Shown one piece after another: positions 26,001 to 30,951 of a DNA stretch of 39,116 bases. Numbering within the stretch: the first letter of the stretch is position 1; each line of letters starts with the position of its first letter. The position numbers were made by a program, and so were the translations under genes. The notes beneath the pieces are model-generated. The model saw nothing but the letters and a program-made list of their open reading frames with translations. It had not been told where the DNA came from and ran no database searches. This DNA comes from a virus. The stretch covers positions 1-39,116 of IMG/VR virus record IMGVR_UViG_3300030329_004978; one strand, given 5' to 3'.

Positions 26001-26232
26001 TAAAGCAGGTATGGCTAGAACCTTATCAAAATATCAAGGATTCTTTTTCCATTCTATATATTTGGATAAAATTATGGAAGGTGCTGCACCTAAAGGAAGA
26101 GGTCAAGAGTTTGTTTTAGATATTTTAGACAATGTAAATGGTGATACTAAAATTGGAATAAGAAGAGAGAATAAAGTAAAAAGCTTTCATGAAAATGAAG
26201 CAAAGAATAATCCAAGTGAAGGAGGATGTTAA
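17050..26232 (+). CDS. giant virion protein with DPBB RNA polymerase motif
   Basis: This 3060-residue protein, started by TTAGGAGATTTAA, is the largest gene of the window. Residues about 84-116 are a Gly-rich hydrophobic patch suited to membrane passage. The next 1500 residues are mainly helical. The region about 1705-2200 fits a double-psi beta-barrel RNA polymerase: FDGVKFLSYGKM at D1710-G1711, lysines K1766 (GKG) and K1794 (TSAK), FRIQGYSEGMDGLVEV from R2162, then RDNDGDHLYSH with D2188, D2190 and D2192. The last motif lines up with NADFDGDQMAVH of the cellular beta-prime subunit and with the D-x-D-x-D of crAss-like virion polymerases; the three aspartates would hold the catalytic Mg2+. 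Its place among ejection-type proteins suggests it is packaged and injected to start early transcription. Similarity is by eye; activity is inferred. Confidence 0.65.
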   Translation: MPLPDNYFDLVNNQKRSENRLTPSTGIYRDLTPDVQTPQGGNAWDFLGSTLWGATSGVTWGLSELAGLGPQKKWEDMNSWERAGWVVGEGGSFFIPYVGPFAAVGKGLSKVAKVAGNPWVKKAVTKAATSSFDNISRDTAEIVTKQINKLSQQQNISIDQARKLFSDDILTGLNKVAKDDMSVQWMKDMHVAGDASRRASANLLDSSSYAIRKAFDDNGVKLARSESNQLAQRFVDDLGEGKYVNDVAEWVERILGGSAPGKLREVTSKYLGMAAQDMLLMTIHGLGSGKIKALAHGEDFDPMESLSHSAIMALSFPLIRAIPGGGKDNLTTGIKNVFRNFKNTNYKALQDAHGEEVVRNLARVMLRGQNKDLFSRSSLANTSWKIGGKEYMGGSEILKDLSKMPMNQVRELLKKMNAKVNNDLLRMWGPKYAIDLVQSIPRMGVGLVSMNPWILNKDAWGTMEGPELGSHLFMAAIMTKGRGAWGRDAKRAYFAEFTPYMEALRTLGVNTKNIENVVRMKERKADIMAEGSTLYNNKVTREIEMIFDEAIKASKSLPTGRDWNNIKHSRVAEFKPIYDLIQTFKDPSIDPTKIKVQHLDAKTLEAIGNRLNKVIVRQNAQGKDLTVGDLGFQRTMTEVNKITTKEMSNTYKEMLLELSFELGFPISQTKGVEKLTAGLAKGVEGTDYGNSMMVNEALIALNKLGGIVDVSKAKDVDIAKLIQKSRLRPEEFDRRVSEIVDKYMDILGKQYGDDLKATHPVFDVDGTTPNHYFKHMAVSKNVDAVDRLLRIVEGNPEIQTDKVFLEAFDNIFRMKDGRFAESIDEYLLKGIDPNAQKGSKEFEMSERMIFAKEVLRPIFELRKTMLRGRSGDKSTKEISSNDMEALMARYEKDIYRDLPADMKNLETWYGSTRELMMEQIFKIQGADPRAINLLHYLRNNNWAIESPADGKLTIPDLASVKKMARDTQDPKVMEKALESHRLITEILGDFVQQGDFVFDAVSRSKNVETVPIETLTRVVDFLGNRTVNDLMGRAKDLSSDIKNMPLHGLRKDLKDLDVEINTVLEGVDPSRKVKVTDPIGKIDEISKRLGQLVTQVSSRAGADSGQIKDPVVRDQINDIITRLNLLKTDINKESGKWEGTFENRLTEQQKQMGDVYGFEQYLGKPIQTILHELIRSEAKGINLLDKSIVRLNTALLQSKNALTSIDKAEAQMLVDKFVVEWNQLYRGKNAPKVELSELIEQVNNGGSFRDGIKIIEKLNQSIDRAVAFGKENHPLNHESIKSGETLHEGNKIHEHHRSVQEILRDNNLLGVDGNPKKDFLADITTATNADQIQRALETHVRDFIFQNDKISISEKDKTWNKFLEKDASELIMNLVNSSPIKKVNIAGVTQKANERVVLQFENEASAIGTPGNQWFKKQGYEVFHLTDAVSYLRNGKLRNQSIDTEVSPDAIQQYIADGFRVNKANRDVIKAMESVAEPFEIGEILKTPQDNLIYARVSPRNKVVFVRSKKNLERLDKNFETWYDKTLRRYENESGVLATEFKRVFGHLKNKANDTRSDIELKLMMMYLESQGSRRQFDLYVQALRDPALNSTNIAQKMYKIANLSDGGTTQPESAQVNNWLTKYHPDVTVRGQAARELTNKGDRVIIGNDGPAESKDNYRNQDLSIRRIVENAYNDIVVDPNTPKDLRRIMRKSFNELNEIESLDNSLFDGVKFLSYGKMIKLMAQKGMLNNDFMDSPNGAKTVIFAVDGVDANGNLISSNQLLGKGYSVYHPEVSKFMTNAGADIFIPTTSAKDYSGVNLNGTKLKTLDLSRGVEASLNLGANTRSLLADYTMTIPTGSMGVSFTSKNAKKINLSPSIFDLQNSLSVDQARTFMRIDQKISDINREWGSLHGDGGKLARYMYEVQEESGNFMEQGEAGVIKTLFRMGADPNNVIVSPALRRIVREGDFRVLKQHAVVGGEDNFITPNVLKDLSNPLNVKVFNSEGNQLTRRSMQHGGIKFNTNTLKNYQLGDYLEAGTTSLKTEKFIFRDENGVDIVISKDRQNNFRYASSLYDAIDSKGTLRLKGVDSKGAESEIAISKKSLKSKSVEQALESIEKIVSRHSLNGLDLVKLLKGEKITKDGFVLDFTKQKFWKTIKDQNIELANMSHAIPNISHDKVVFRIQGYSEGMDGLVEVNSYDLRTALQRDNDGDHLYSHNKLPWESFKGFLKENGQKTDFYMFNKSESLTRELLNPFGIGEQGQAGEVANNVGFHEYSNKLHNSKMIIGTVVGARSAIGWMNRVGFQARRKPTDKFENYTENLIDVNLKDLAILDKFMDTVQNSVDIHGGKHPIMADKTLLENFIFFGEVPSSLNTKAKESLKLMRGDLSFAKHVDNAANLLSGNFNKNIRDSFLKKEIFKEIIRTLKQANKVNNETWDERGQRVPEPDELKDYYYDIKRLFENPTTYLASKMRRKIFIANKYESSELANRLKSEYFEIFFPDSRADLYSAEKKSRYFDDIRKGLADQSMNKIFNWKGITGIEGYKAAFKESIAGYTLSRILENKHYWDWNYEGMRLPREIATENKTNLYDGAGYFVRNMESYIETRRAFGESHKQIIDDVSRGDYVFDATSFGNKNGRTYKNMLNAGILNTMLNKQHANLVNRLEYFNSQPFTDPMKINKLVDRLHNIQTGINIMGITRSKGMLLENPNIQIIQGPKNRSMRFASIQKLGLKPGQRVAIYSLKGDVKITEAPDTKDKSFWNMVTQSTSEGDKQIPFNQLKFIGYYGQTKDGYKNRVGSLRLRKGYTYIVDKNPNKYGGEYLDANSAKYADALFEATTGYDMLPESFLKENVGQFVEQARNVRASLNYGQVSTNINAMSNVVLKDMLYAVESSRQIREIDQLVSDFRNSVKDKYIPEDAILNYLIQPQPIANQFYGDYDGGRPVFKTNVNLVKKAMMWANKSGREGWTQRIVRDMEAYARGEQRNPDASPYDRMYSDGIDYDALGNKAGMARTLSKYQGFFFHSIYLDKIMEGAAPKGRGQEFVLDILDNVNGDTKIGIRRENKVKSFHENEAKNNPSEGGC

Positions 26233-29021
26233 TGGCTATATGCAATGTTTCAAGCAAGGAATTATCTAAATGGCGAGATACTACAGATGAGCTCTATAAA
26301 TATTTCTTATATGCAGATAAATTTGGAAATAAAAAAAGAGCTGTATTTGATAGATTTACCGATTATAATGGTAATTTTAACAATGATGTAGCGCATAGAG
26401 TCTTTAAAGATTTTGTATGGCATCAATTAGAACTTCCTATAGACAGTAATGTTCCCCTACCTAAAGACCTTGTTAGAAGAATTAAAGTTGAAATAGATGC
26501 ATATGATAAAAGATTAAAAGGAAAATTTGGAAATTATGCTTTTATAGTGCCAGAAGGAATATCTAAGCAGGATCCTACTGCTAGAAAATTTCAATTAGAA
26601 TTAAATAAAATAATTGATACTGAGCGTACTAATATTAATAGTTTAATGAGTAGCAATGGTAAGATTGCAGATCATTTAACCGAAGCTTACTTAACATCAG
26701 GGCAAGTAGGTATGGTTGATAAAGTTGGCAAAAAAGTTAAAACAAGTTTTGAATCTATTTATAAAGGAAAAGGAGCTGAGAGTCCTGCTGTGCAGAAATT
26801 AAGAGAAATAAGAAGAAAAATGGCTGAAGCTCCTGATGAAAGAACTCAAGTTGAATATATAGGTGAAATGGAAAAATTTATTAAAAGCGATAAAGGTGAG
26901 ACTATTAGGCAGTTTATTGAATTGATTCACATGCCTAAAGATTTAGTTGGAGAAAATTTAAAAAATGTTCGTAAAAAAGATTTTAAAGATACAAGGGAAT
27001 TTTTAGAAGATGGCACTGAAAATCCAAATTATAATAGACTTAGAAGCTATAATGCTCATGTAGTGGAGGCTGTAAAAGAAGCTAGAGTAAGCTTAAATGA
27101 GATGGGGAATGTATTTGTAAGAGGCTTGCAAGGACTACAACAAATAGTTGCTGTTAAATATACTGGGACTTCAGATATAAAATTAGCTATGACTAACCCT
27201 AAAGCTAAAAAGTTATTAGAAGCTATAGATGGTTCAATAGAAAACATTCAAATTGGATTAAAAAAAGGTGGATATTTCCCTCATGCAAGTTTTGAAAATG
27301 TGGTTCAATTAAAAGAAGCTATGAATAAAGCTATGAATGAAAATGCTATAGGTAAAGAAGCTGCTTATGAAAATATTGTTAATGATATTATTTCAACTAT
27401 TAATTTATCTAGGATTCCAGATCCTGCTAAAGGAAGGAACCCTCGTATTAAACAATATTGGGAGAAAGATCCATTATTGGTAATTTCTGAATATGGAAAT
27501 CAAGCCGTAGCTTTTAATAAATTAGTATATACTCAAAAATCTTATTTAGAATCTATAAGAGAAATGCCTAATTCAAATACAAAATTTATCAAAGGTTTAA
27601 AAACTTTTATTGATGAACAATATACTGTATTTACAAAAGGAACAGCTGGTAGAGCAGATTGGGCTAATAAAGCAGTTACTACTTTAAATGCTTTACAAAC
27701 AGCTCGTACTATGGGATTAAATATAACAGGAGCTGTAAAGAATGCAGCTAGTGCTATACATTTTTATAGTCGTGTAGGATTCTCAACATTAGGCAGAGCT
27801 GTGAAAGCTGTAAATGAGAGAGGAGAATTCTCAAGAATATTAGAAGCAGTTGAAAAAGAACAAGGATTCTTATTTACTGATGCAGCTTCAGAGTTATATA
27901 GTGAAGGTCTAATAAGCCAAAGAGATCTTAGAAGTGGTAGAATTTCATTTGATCCTATAAGTGGACAATTAAAAAATGGAGGTTCTAAATTAAAAGATTA
28001 TTTAGCTAATGCTGGATCTTGGACTTTAGATAAAGCTTTATTTTTTCATAGAATAACTGAAAATAATCAGCGTAAATGGATGTTTCGTACAGCTTTTCAT
28101 CAAAAATGGATGCAATTAAATGGAATGGGATATGATCCTCAAACATCTCAAAGAATGGCTACTGCTCATGCTTTAAAAATGGTTAATGGTTGGGCTTATG
28201 AATATGCTGCTCATGGTAAAGCAAAGATGGTTAGAGGTGAATGGAGAACTATAGATACTATAGAGAATCAAGGTGTTATTGCTAAAAAACTTACTAGTGG
28301 AGTAATGGGGGCTGGTTCTGAAATAGCATTTCACTTAATGCATTACCCAATGTCTCTAATGGAATCACATTGGTCTTCTTTAAAAGGAGCTATGAATTCT
28401 ATTAAAGCTAAACAAGGATTAGGTTCATCTCAAGAATTACAATATCTTCTTAGATATGGTGGTGTTTCTGCACTGCTAGGTTTAATAGGTGCTATAACTA
28501 ATACAGATCTAACTAATATATTTGAAAATGAAACTCAAGAAAGATTAGGTAGAGTAATTACTGATCTTACTGAATTTGACAATCCAGATAGAGGTACTTT
28601 TGGTTTATTATCTGAATTTACTGGGCCCACTATAGGTACAATGAAGCATTTAGGTATTGTAGGTGGTATTATAGATATAGAGCATAGTGATTTAAATAAG
28701 ATTTTATTTGGTAATGTAGACTTTGCTGACGATGATGACAAACTAACTGAATTATATGCTGCTTATCAATATTCTACTGCATGGGGAGTATTAAAGAATA
28801 AAACTATACCAGCTTTAAAATCAGGTAGAGGTAGAGATTTATTTATGCATACTCTTAAATTATACCCTAGTGCAACAACTAAGAAAAGGCATGAATTGAT
28901 ATTTGGAAAAGAACCAGATAAAAGAAAAACAAAGAAGAAATATTTAGGAGTAGTTCCTAATAGCGATTTAGATAGATCTTTACAACTATTAGAACAATTT
29001 AGTGCAGGTAAGGTAGATTAA
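26232..29021 (+). CDS. large helical ejection/cargo protein (929 aa)
   Basis: The ATG at 26232 overlaps the stop of the polymerase gene (TAATG) and lies six bases after GGAGG; an in-frame ATG at 26226 is too close to that site. The 929-residue product is almost wholly alpha-helical. Residues about 480-530 contain LQTARTMGLNITGAVKNAAS and IHFYSRVGFSTLGRAVK, a small-residue helical pair found in my experience in the last large virion protein of several marine phages. A second hydrophobic stretch (LLRYGGVSALLGLIGAITN) lies near residue 750. It is the last gene of the virion arm and ends at a convergent hairpin. A role in the ejection apparatus is inferred. Confidence 0.6.
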   Translation: MAICNVSSKELSKWRDTTDELYKYFLYADKFGNKKRAVFDRFTDYNGNFNNDVAHRVFKDFVWHQLELPIDSNVPLPKDLVRRIKVEIDAYDKRLKGKFGNYAFIVPEGISKQDPTARKFQLELNKIIDTERTNINSLMSSNGKIADHLTEAYLTSGQVGMVDKVGKKVKTSFESIYKGKGAESPAVQKLREIRRKMAEAPDERTQVEYIGEMEKFIKSDKGETIRQFIELIHMPKDLVGENLKNVRKKDFKDTREFLEDGTENPNYNRLRSYNAHVVEAVKEARVSLNEMGNVFVRGLQGLQQIVAVKYTGTSDIKLAMTNPKAKKLLEAIDGSIENIQIGLKKGGYFPHASFENVVQLKEAMNKAMNENAIGKEAAYENIVNDIISTINLSRIPDPAKGRNPRIKQYWEKDPLLVISEYGNQAVAFNKLVYTQKSYLESIREMPNSNTKFIKGLKTFIDEQYTVFTKGTAGRADWANKAVTTLNALQTARTMGLNITGAVKNAASAIHFYSRVGFSTLGRAVKAVNERGEFSRILEAVEKEQGFLFTDAASELYSEGLISQRDLRSGRISFDPISGQLKNGGSKLKDYLANAGSWTLDKALFFHRITENNQRKWMFRTAFHQKWMQLNGMGYDPQTSQRMATAHALKMVNGWAYEYAAHGKAKMVRGEWRTIDTIENQGVIAKKLTSGVMGAGSEIAFHLMHYPMSLMESHWSSLKGAMNSIKAKQGLGSSQELQYLLRYGGVSALLGLIGAITNTDLTNIFENETQERLGRVITDLTEFDNPDRGTFGLLSEFTGPTIGTMKHLGIVGGIIDIEHSDLNKILFGNVDFADDDDKLTELYAAYQYSTAWGVLKNKTIPALKSGRGRDLFMHTLKLYPSATTKKRHELIFGKEPDKRKTKKKYLGVVPNSDLDRSLQLLEQFSAGKVD

Positions 29022-29039
29022 AAGAAGGAGCACCTTACC
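29007..29039. terminator. convergent-gene hairpin, bidirectional terminator candidate
   Basis: GGTAAGGT (29007-29014) pairs perfectly with ACCTTACC (29032-29039) around a 17-base loop. The structure starts inside the last codons of the plus-strand virion arm, and the minus-strand arm ends only 16 bases beyond it. It is palindromic, so it works for both strands. On the minus strand the loop reads as a pyrimidine-rich run, but there is no terminal U-tract. It probably limits collision or read-through between the two arms. Confidence 0.6.
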
Positions 29040-29054
29040 CACACATTATAATTA

Positions 29055-29213
29055 TTACCAAAGACCACTTCTTTTAATACCTATATGAAATCCTATAGAT
29101 AATACATCAAATTGAATAGATATTTCATCAAGATAAAATATTTCTATTGCAAATGGAAACATGATTAATAGAATAAAGCCATCTTCTTTATAGTACTTTA
29201 GATAATTATTCAT
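29055..29213 (-). CDS. 52-residue membrane-associated small protein
   Basis: The ATG (complement of 29211-29213) follows GAAGAGGAGTATT, a strong site, and overlaps the end of the nuclease gene by eight bases. The product starts MNNYLKYYKEDGFILLIMFP and continues with a hydrophobic stretch (AIEIFYL) and a beta-like tail (LSIGFHIGIKRSGLW). It could be a single-pass membrane protein or a small barrel. It is the last gene of the minus-strand arm. No family recognised. Confidence 0.6.
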   Translation of the reverse strand: MNNYLKYYKEDGFILLIMFPFAIEIFYLDEISIQFDVLSIGFHIGIKRSGLW

Positions 29214-29523
29214 AATACTCCTCTTCGAGATGATTTAACATATCTAGAAAGTCTTGATATCTTATAACAACTAAAGTATCCTCTCTATCTTCTTTAATCA
29301 AGGCTATATCACAGCTTTCAGGTGGTTTCATAAATGATGCAATCTTTTTACGCATCTTACATTGACCCTTAAACCTTCCTATTTTAACATCAACATCTTC
29401 CGCTTCACCTAAAGAAAGTCCATTACTAGCATATGCTCTTATAGAATCTATTCCTGCTTCTTTAGCCTGATTAACAACTAATCGCTCTAATCTATTGCCT
29501 CTTGCTTTGTTTTTGCTTGGCAT
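29206..29523 (-). CDS. PDDEXK nuclease, Holliday-junction-resolvase-like
   Basis: A 105-residue basic protein with AAAGGAG before its ATG. It shows the compact layout of archaeal-type/phage resolvases: KARGNRLERLVVNQAKEAGI (N-terminal helix with the conserved Glu), RAYASNGLSLGEAEDVDV (acidic cluster with the catalytic Asp) and QCKMRKK (the third motif, here Q-x-K instead of E-x-K). The C-terminal IALIKEDREDTLVVIRYQDF completes the fold. Such enzymes cut branched DNA during phage replication, recombination and packaging. It fits with the ERF protein in the same arm. Whether the Q variant is active is inference; many phage members use it. Confidence 0.7.
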   Translation of the reverse strand: MPSKNKARGNRLERLVVNQAKEAGIDSIRAYASNGLSLGEAEDVDVKIGRFKGQCKMRKKIASFMKPPESCDIALIKEDREDTLVVIRYQDFLDMLNHLEEEYYE

Positions 29524-29740
29524 TTTCTAGCTCCTTTCTTATTCTTTGAAAATTTCTTTTTAATGCTTCATCAGCAGCTCTTTTTATAGGCTCTATAGAT
29601 TTATTAGGTTGTCTTATAGGCTTATTGTAAGAATTTAAACTATTTATTATATTCTTTAGTTCTTTGATTTCATTATGAAGCTTTTTGTTTTCTTGATTTA
29701 ACCTTTGTATTTCCATCATCGCTTCCTGATTTCGACTCAT
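29492..29740 (-). CDS. small coiled-coil protein
   Basis: An 82-residue protein with AAAAGGAGG seven bases before its ATG. Residues 5-35 are a heptad coiled coil (EIQRLNQENKKLHNEIKELK) and the C-terminus is a second basic helix (IRKELENAKQKQSKRQ). It overlaps the nuclease gene by 32 bases and the gene before it by 68 bases, all in different frames. It may dimerise and serve as an accessory to the nuclease. No family recognised. Confidence 0.55.
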   Translation of the reverse strand: MSRNQEAMMEIQRLNQENKKLHNEIKELKNIINSLNSYNKPIRQPNKSIEPIKRAADEALKRNFQRIRKELENAKQKQSKRQ

Positions 29741-29939
29741 TTTCAGCCTCCTTTTTTAATTTCTCCATTTGCTTATTAACATGATCCATCCACTTTTTCT
29801 CATGTTTATTGAACTTAATATATGTCCATAATGCTGAATCAACTTTATTTATTTGCTGATCCATTTGAGATACTTTCATTATTATGTTTTCTACAACATT
29901 TTTTAACTCCATTATGGTAGGTTTCTTTTTATTAGCCAT
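29673..29939 (-). CDS. small helical protein
   Basis: An 88-residue protein with an N-terminal helix (MANKKKPTIMELKNVVENII), a central helix with Trp residues (ALWTYIKFNKHEKKWMDHVN) and a polar, Ser/Lys-rich tail. Its ATG overlaps the previous stop by one base (TAATG), so expression is coupled. The tail overlaps the next gene by 68 bases in another frame, so that tail may be dispensable. Function unknown. Confidence 0.5.
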   Translation of the reverse strand: MANKKKPTIMELKNVVENIIMKVSQMDQQINKVDSALWTYIKFNKHEKKWMDHVNKQMEKLKKEAENESKSGSDDGNTKVKSRKQKAS

Positions 29940-30097
29940 TATTCTAACCCCATTCTATCCATTACTCTAAGCAATCTAGTGTTAATGAAATCTAAATTTT
30001 CTTGAATTTCATCTATCACATCCCATAATTCATCATATCTTTCACGACTCATCTTAAATGCTTCTTTTTTAGGTTTAGTTTCTTTTTTATTTGCCAT
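29939..30097 (-). CDS. 52-residue helical micro-protein
   Basis: The ATG (complement of 30095-30097) follows AAGGAGATAAA, a strong ribosome binding site. The protein starts MANKKETKPKKEAFKMSRER and ends in an acidic amphipathic helix (WDVIDEIQENLDFINTRLLR). Its stop overlaps the next start by one base. It shares the MANKK start with the next gene, which may reflect duplication of the leader. It could interact with the following coiled-coil proteins. Function unknown. Confidence 0.6.
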   Translation of the reverse strand: MANKKETKPKKEAFKMSRERYDELWDVIDEIQENLDFINTRLLRVMDRMGLE

Positions 30098-30106
30098 TTT
30101 ATCTCC

Positions 30107-30268
30107 TTATTTTACAGGCTTTCTGCCCTTCAGTTTACATTGATATAAATATCTTTCTCTTTTATGAATCATTTTTGGTGTAAAGTAAAAATAGTCATTA
30201 GCTTTAGGATTAACAGCCATTCCTATATCAGTTCTTGTTAACCAATGGATATATTCACTCGCTCTCAT
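30107..30268 (-). CDS. 53-residue basic micro-protein
   Basis: The frame starts at the complement of 30266-30268 and overlaps the preceding gene's end by 14 bases. The product is basic and aromatic (MRASEYIHWLTRTDIGMAVN; MIHKRERYLYQCKLKGRKP), as expected for a nucleic-acid or small-protein binder. It sits between the MazG/DUF1599-like gene and the 52-residue gene with 9 bases spacing, so it is part of the same transcript. No family recognised. Confidence 0.55.
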   Translation of the reverse strand: MRASEYIHWLTRTDIGMAVNPKANDYFYFTPKMIHKRERYLYQCKLKGRKPVK

Positions 30269-30563
30269 CTAAAATCATCCCCCATAATAAACACAAATAT
30301 ACTATAGCATCTGTTATTCTTCCTCTGACATCTTCTCTTTGAGATTTATGTCCTTCTAAATAAGAACTTATTCCATCTACATGTTTCATAAAATAGATCC
30401 ATAATACAGTTTTTCTATCTATATTTGTTTGTTCTGCTATTCTTTCAAAGTTAGCAAAAGCATTATCTTTATTCCTGGCGTACTCTTTTTGTCCTGCTGC
30501 TCTTGTTGCTTGAATGTCGAGAAATATTCTCTTCACTAAGCTCTGCATTTGTGCCTGTGTCAT
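30255..30563 (-). CDS. MazG/DUF1599-like all-alpha protein
   Basis: A 102-residue all-helical protein with TTAAGGAGAG before its ATG. The segments AAGQKEYARNKDNAFANFER, DRKTVLWIYFMKHVDGISSY, GHKSQREDVRGRITDAIVYL and CLLWGM resemble the compact alpha-helical proteins grouped as DUF1599 or MazG-like nucleotide pyrophosphohydrolases. The K-x-x-R-E-D-V-x-G-R-x-x-D-x-x-x-Y-L block would be the functional helix. Phages use such proteins to alter nucleotide pools or modified bases; enzymatic activity here is not proven because the acidic metal-binding quartet is not complete to my eye. Confidence 0.55.
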   Translation of the reverse strand: MTQAQMQSLVKRIFLDIQATRAAGQKEYARNKDNAFANFERIAEQTNIDRKTVLWIYFMKHVDGISSYLEGHKSQREDVRGRITDAIVYLCLLWGMILDESE

Positions 30564-30630
30564 CTTTTCTCTCCTTAATATTCATTAGATCTTTTGTTAA
30601 TTTTATGTCTACCCTAGACATTTCTAAATC

Positions 30631-30723
30631 TCAGCCATAACTTAACCCGCAATTTCTACACATTGCCGAACATTCTGAAATACCCATAGGGTGTCCACAA
30701 TTTGTGCATTTTCCAACTTTCAT
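30631..30723 (-). CDS. 30-residue mini zinc-ribbon protein
   Basis: The ATG overlaps the stop of the preceding gene (ATGA). The product contains KCTNCGHPMG and MCRNCG: two C-x2-C knuckles (C6/C9 and C22/C25) separated by 12 residues, the arrangement of a single zinc ribbon, with one extra Cys (C18). It is one of at least four minimal Cys-knuckle proteins of this arm. Such proteins may bind host transcription or replication factors. The zinc-binding inference is strong; the partner is unknown. Confidence 0.6.
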   Translation of the reverse strand: MKVGKCTNCGHPMGISECSAMCRNCGLSYG

Positions 30724-30815
30724 TTTTTCTTCCTATTCTTCTTTCCAAAGGTAATTCTATATACCTTTCTCAATACTTTTCTAAATACTTTTAATTCTTC
30801 TGGTAATTTTGCCAT
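30720..30815 (-). CDS. 31-residue basic micro-protein
   Basis: The ATG (complement of 30813-30815) follows AGAAAGGAAAAAA, a good site. The peptide is MAKLPEELKVFRKVLRKVYR followed by ITFGKKNRKKK, a basic amphipathic helix. It overlaps the mini zinc-ribbon gene by four bases (ATGA), which argues that both are translated. It lies just downstream of element B. Function unknown. Confidence 0.5.
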   Translation of the reverse strand: MAKLPEELKVFRKVLRKVYRITFGKKNRKKK

Positions 30816-30834
30816 TTTTTTCCTTTCTGTCAAC

Positions 30835-30915
30835 TAGAGAGCCTCACATATTCCTTTGCCTCATTGAGTTTCTGCAGTCTGCTAAGGACTTACAGGACCA
30901 GTTATTGGCTCTCTA
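30835..30915 (-). ncRNA. long-loop hairpin element B
   Basis: TAGAGAGCC (30835-30843) is perfectly complementary to GGCTCTCTA (30907-30915), 9 pairs with a 63-base loop. It fills the gap between the primase-helicase stop (30952) and the next ribosome binding site. Its loop contains TCTGCAGTCTGCT (30871-30883 on the plus strand), identical to a 13-mer in element H. A second small hairpin (30931-30937 with 30944-30950) lies between it and the helicase stop. No U-tract follows. Orientation is assumed from the flanking genes. Confidence 0.55.
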
Positions 30916-30930
30916 ATCTCTTCCGACTTA

Positions 30931-30950
30931 TCTATTATTGCTGTAATAGA
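30931..30950 (-). terminator. small hairpin after the primase-helicase gene
   Basis: TCTATTA (30931-30937) and TAATAGA (30944-30950) form 7 A/T-rich pairs around a 6-base loop, two bases beyond the primase-helicase stop codon on the minus strand. The stem is weak and there is no U-run, so termination is uncertain. It may only be a message 3' stabiliser. Confidence 0.35.
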
Positions 30951-30951
30951 A

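Noticed and set aside
30469-30621. 50-residue minus-strand frame starting MSRVDIKLTK
   Set aside because: It overlaps the MazG/DUF1599-like gene by 95 bases in another frame, has a weak ribosome binding site and a low-complexity Ser/Arg/Lys tail.
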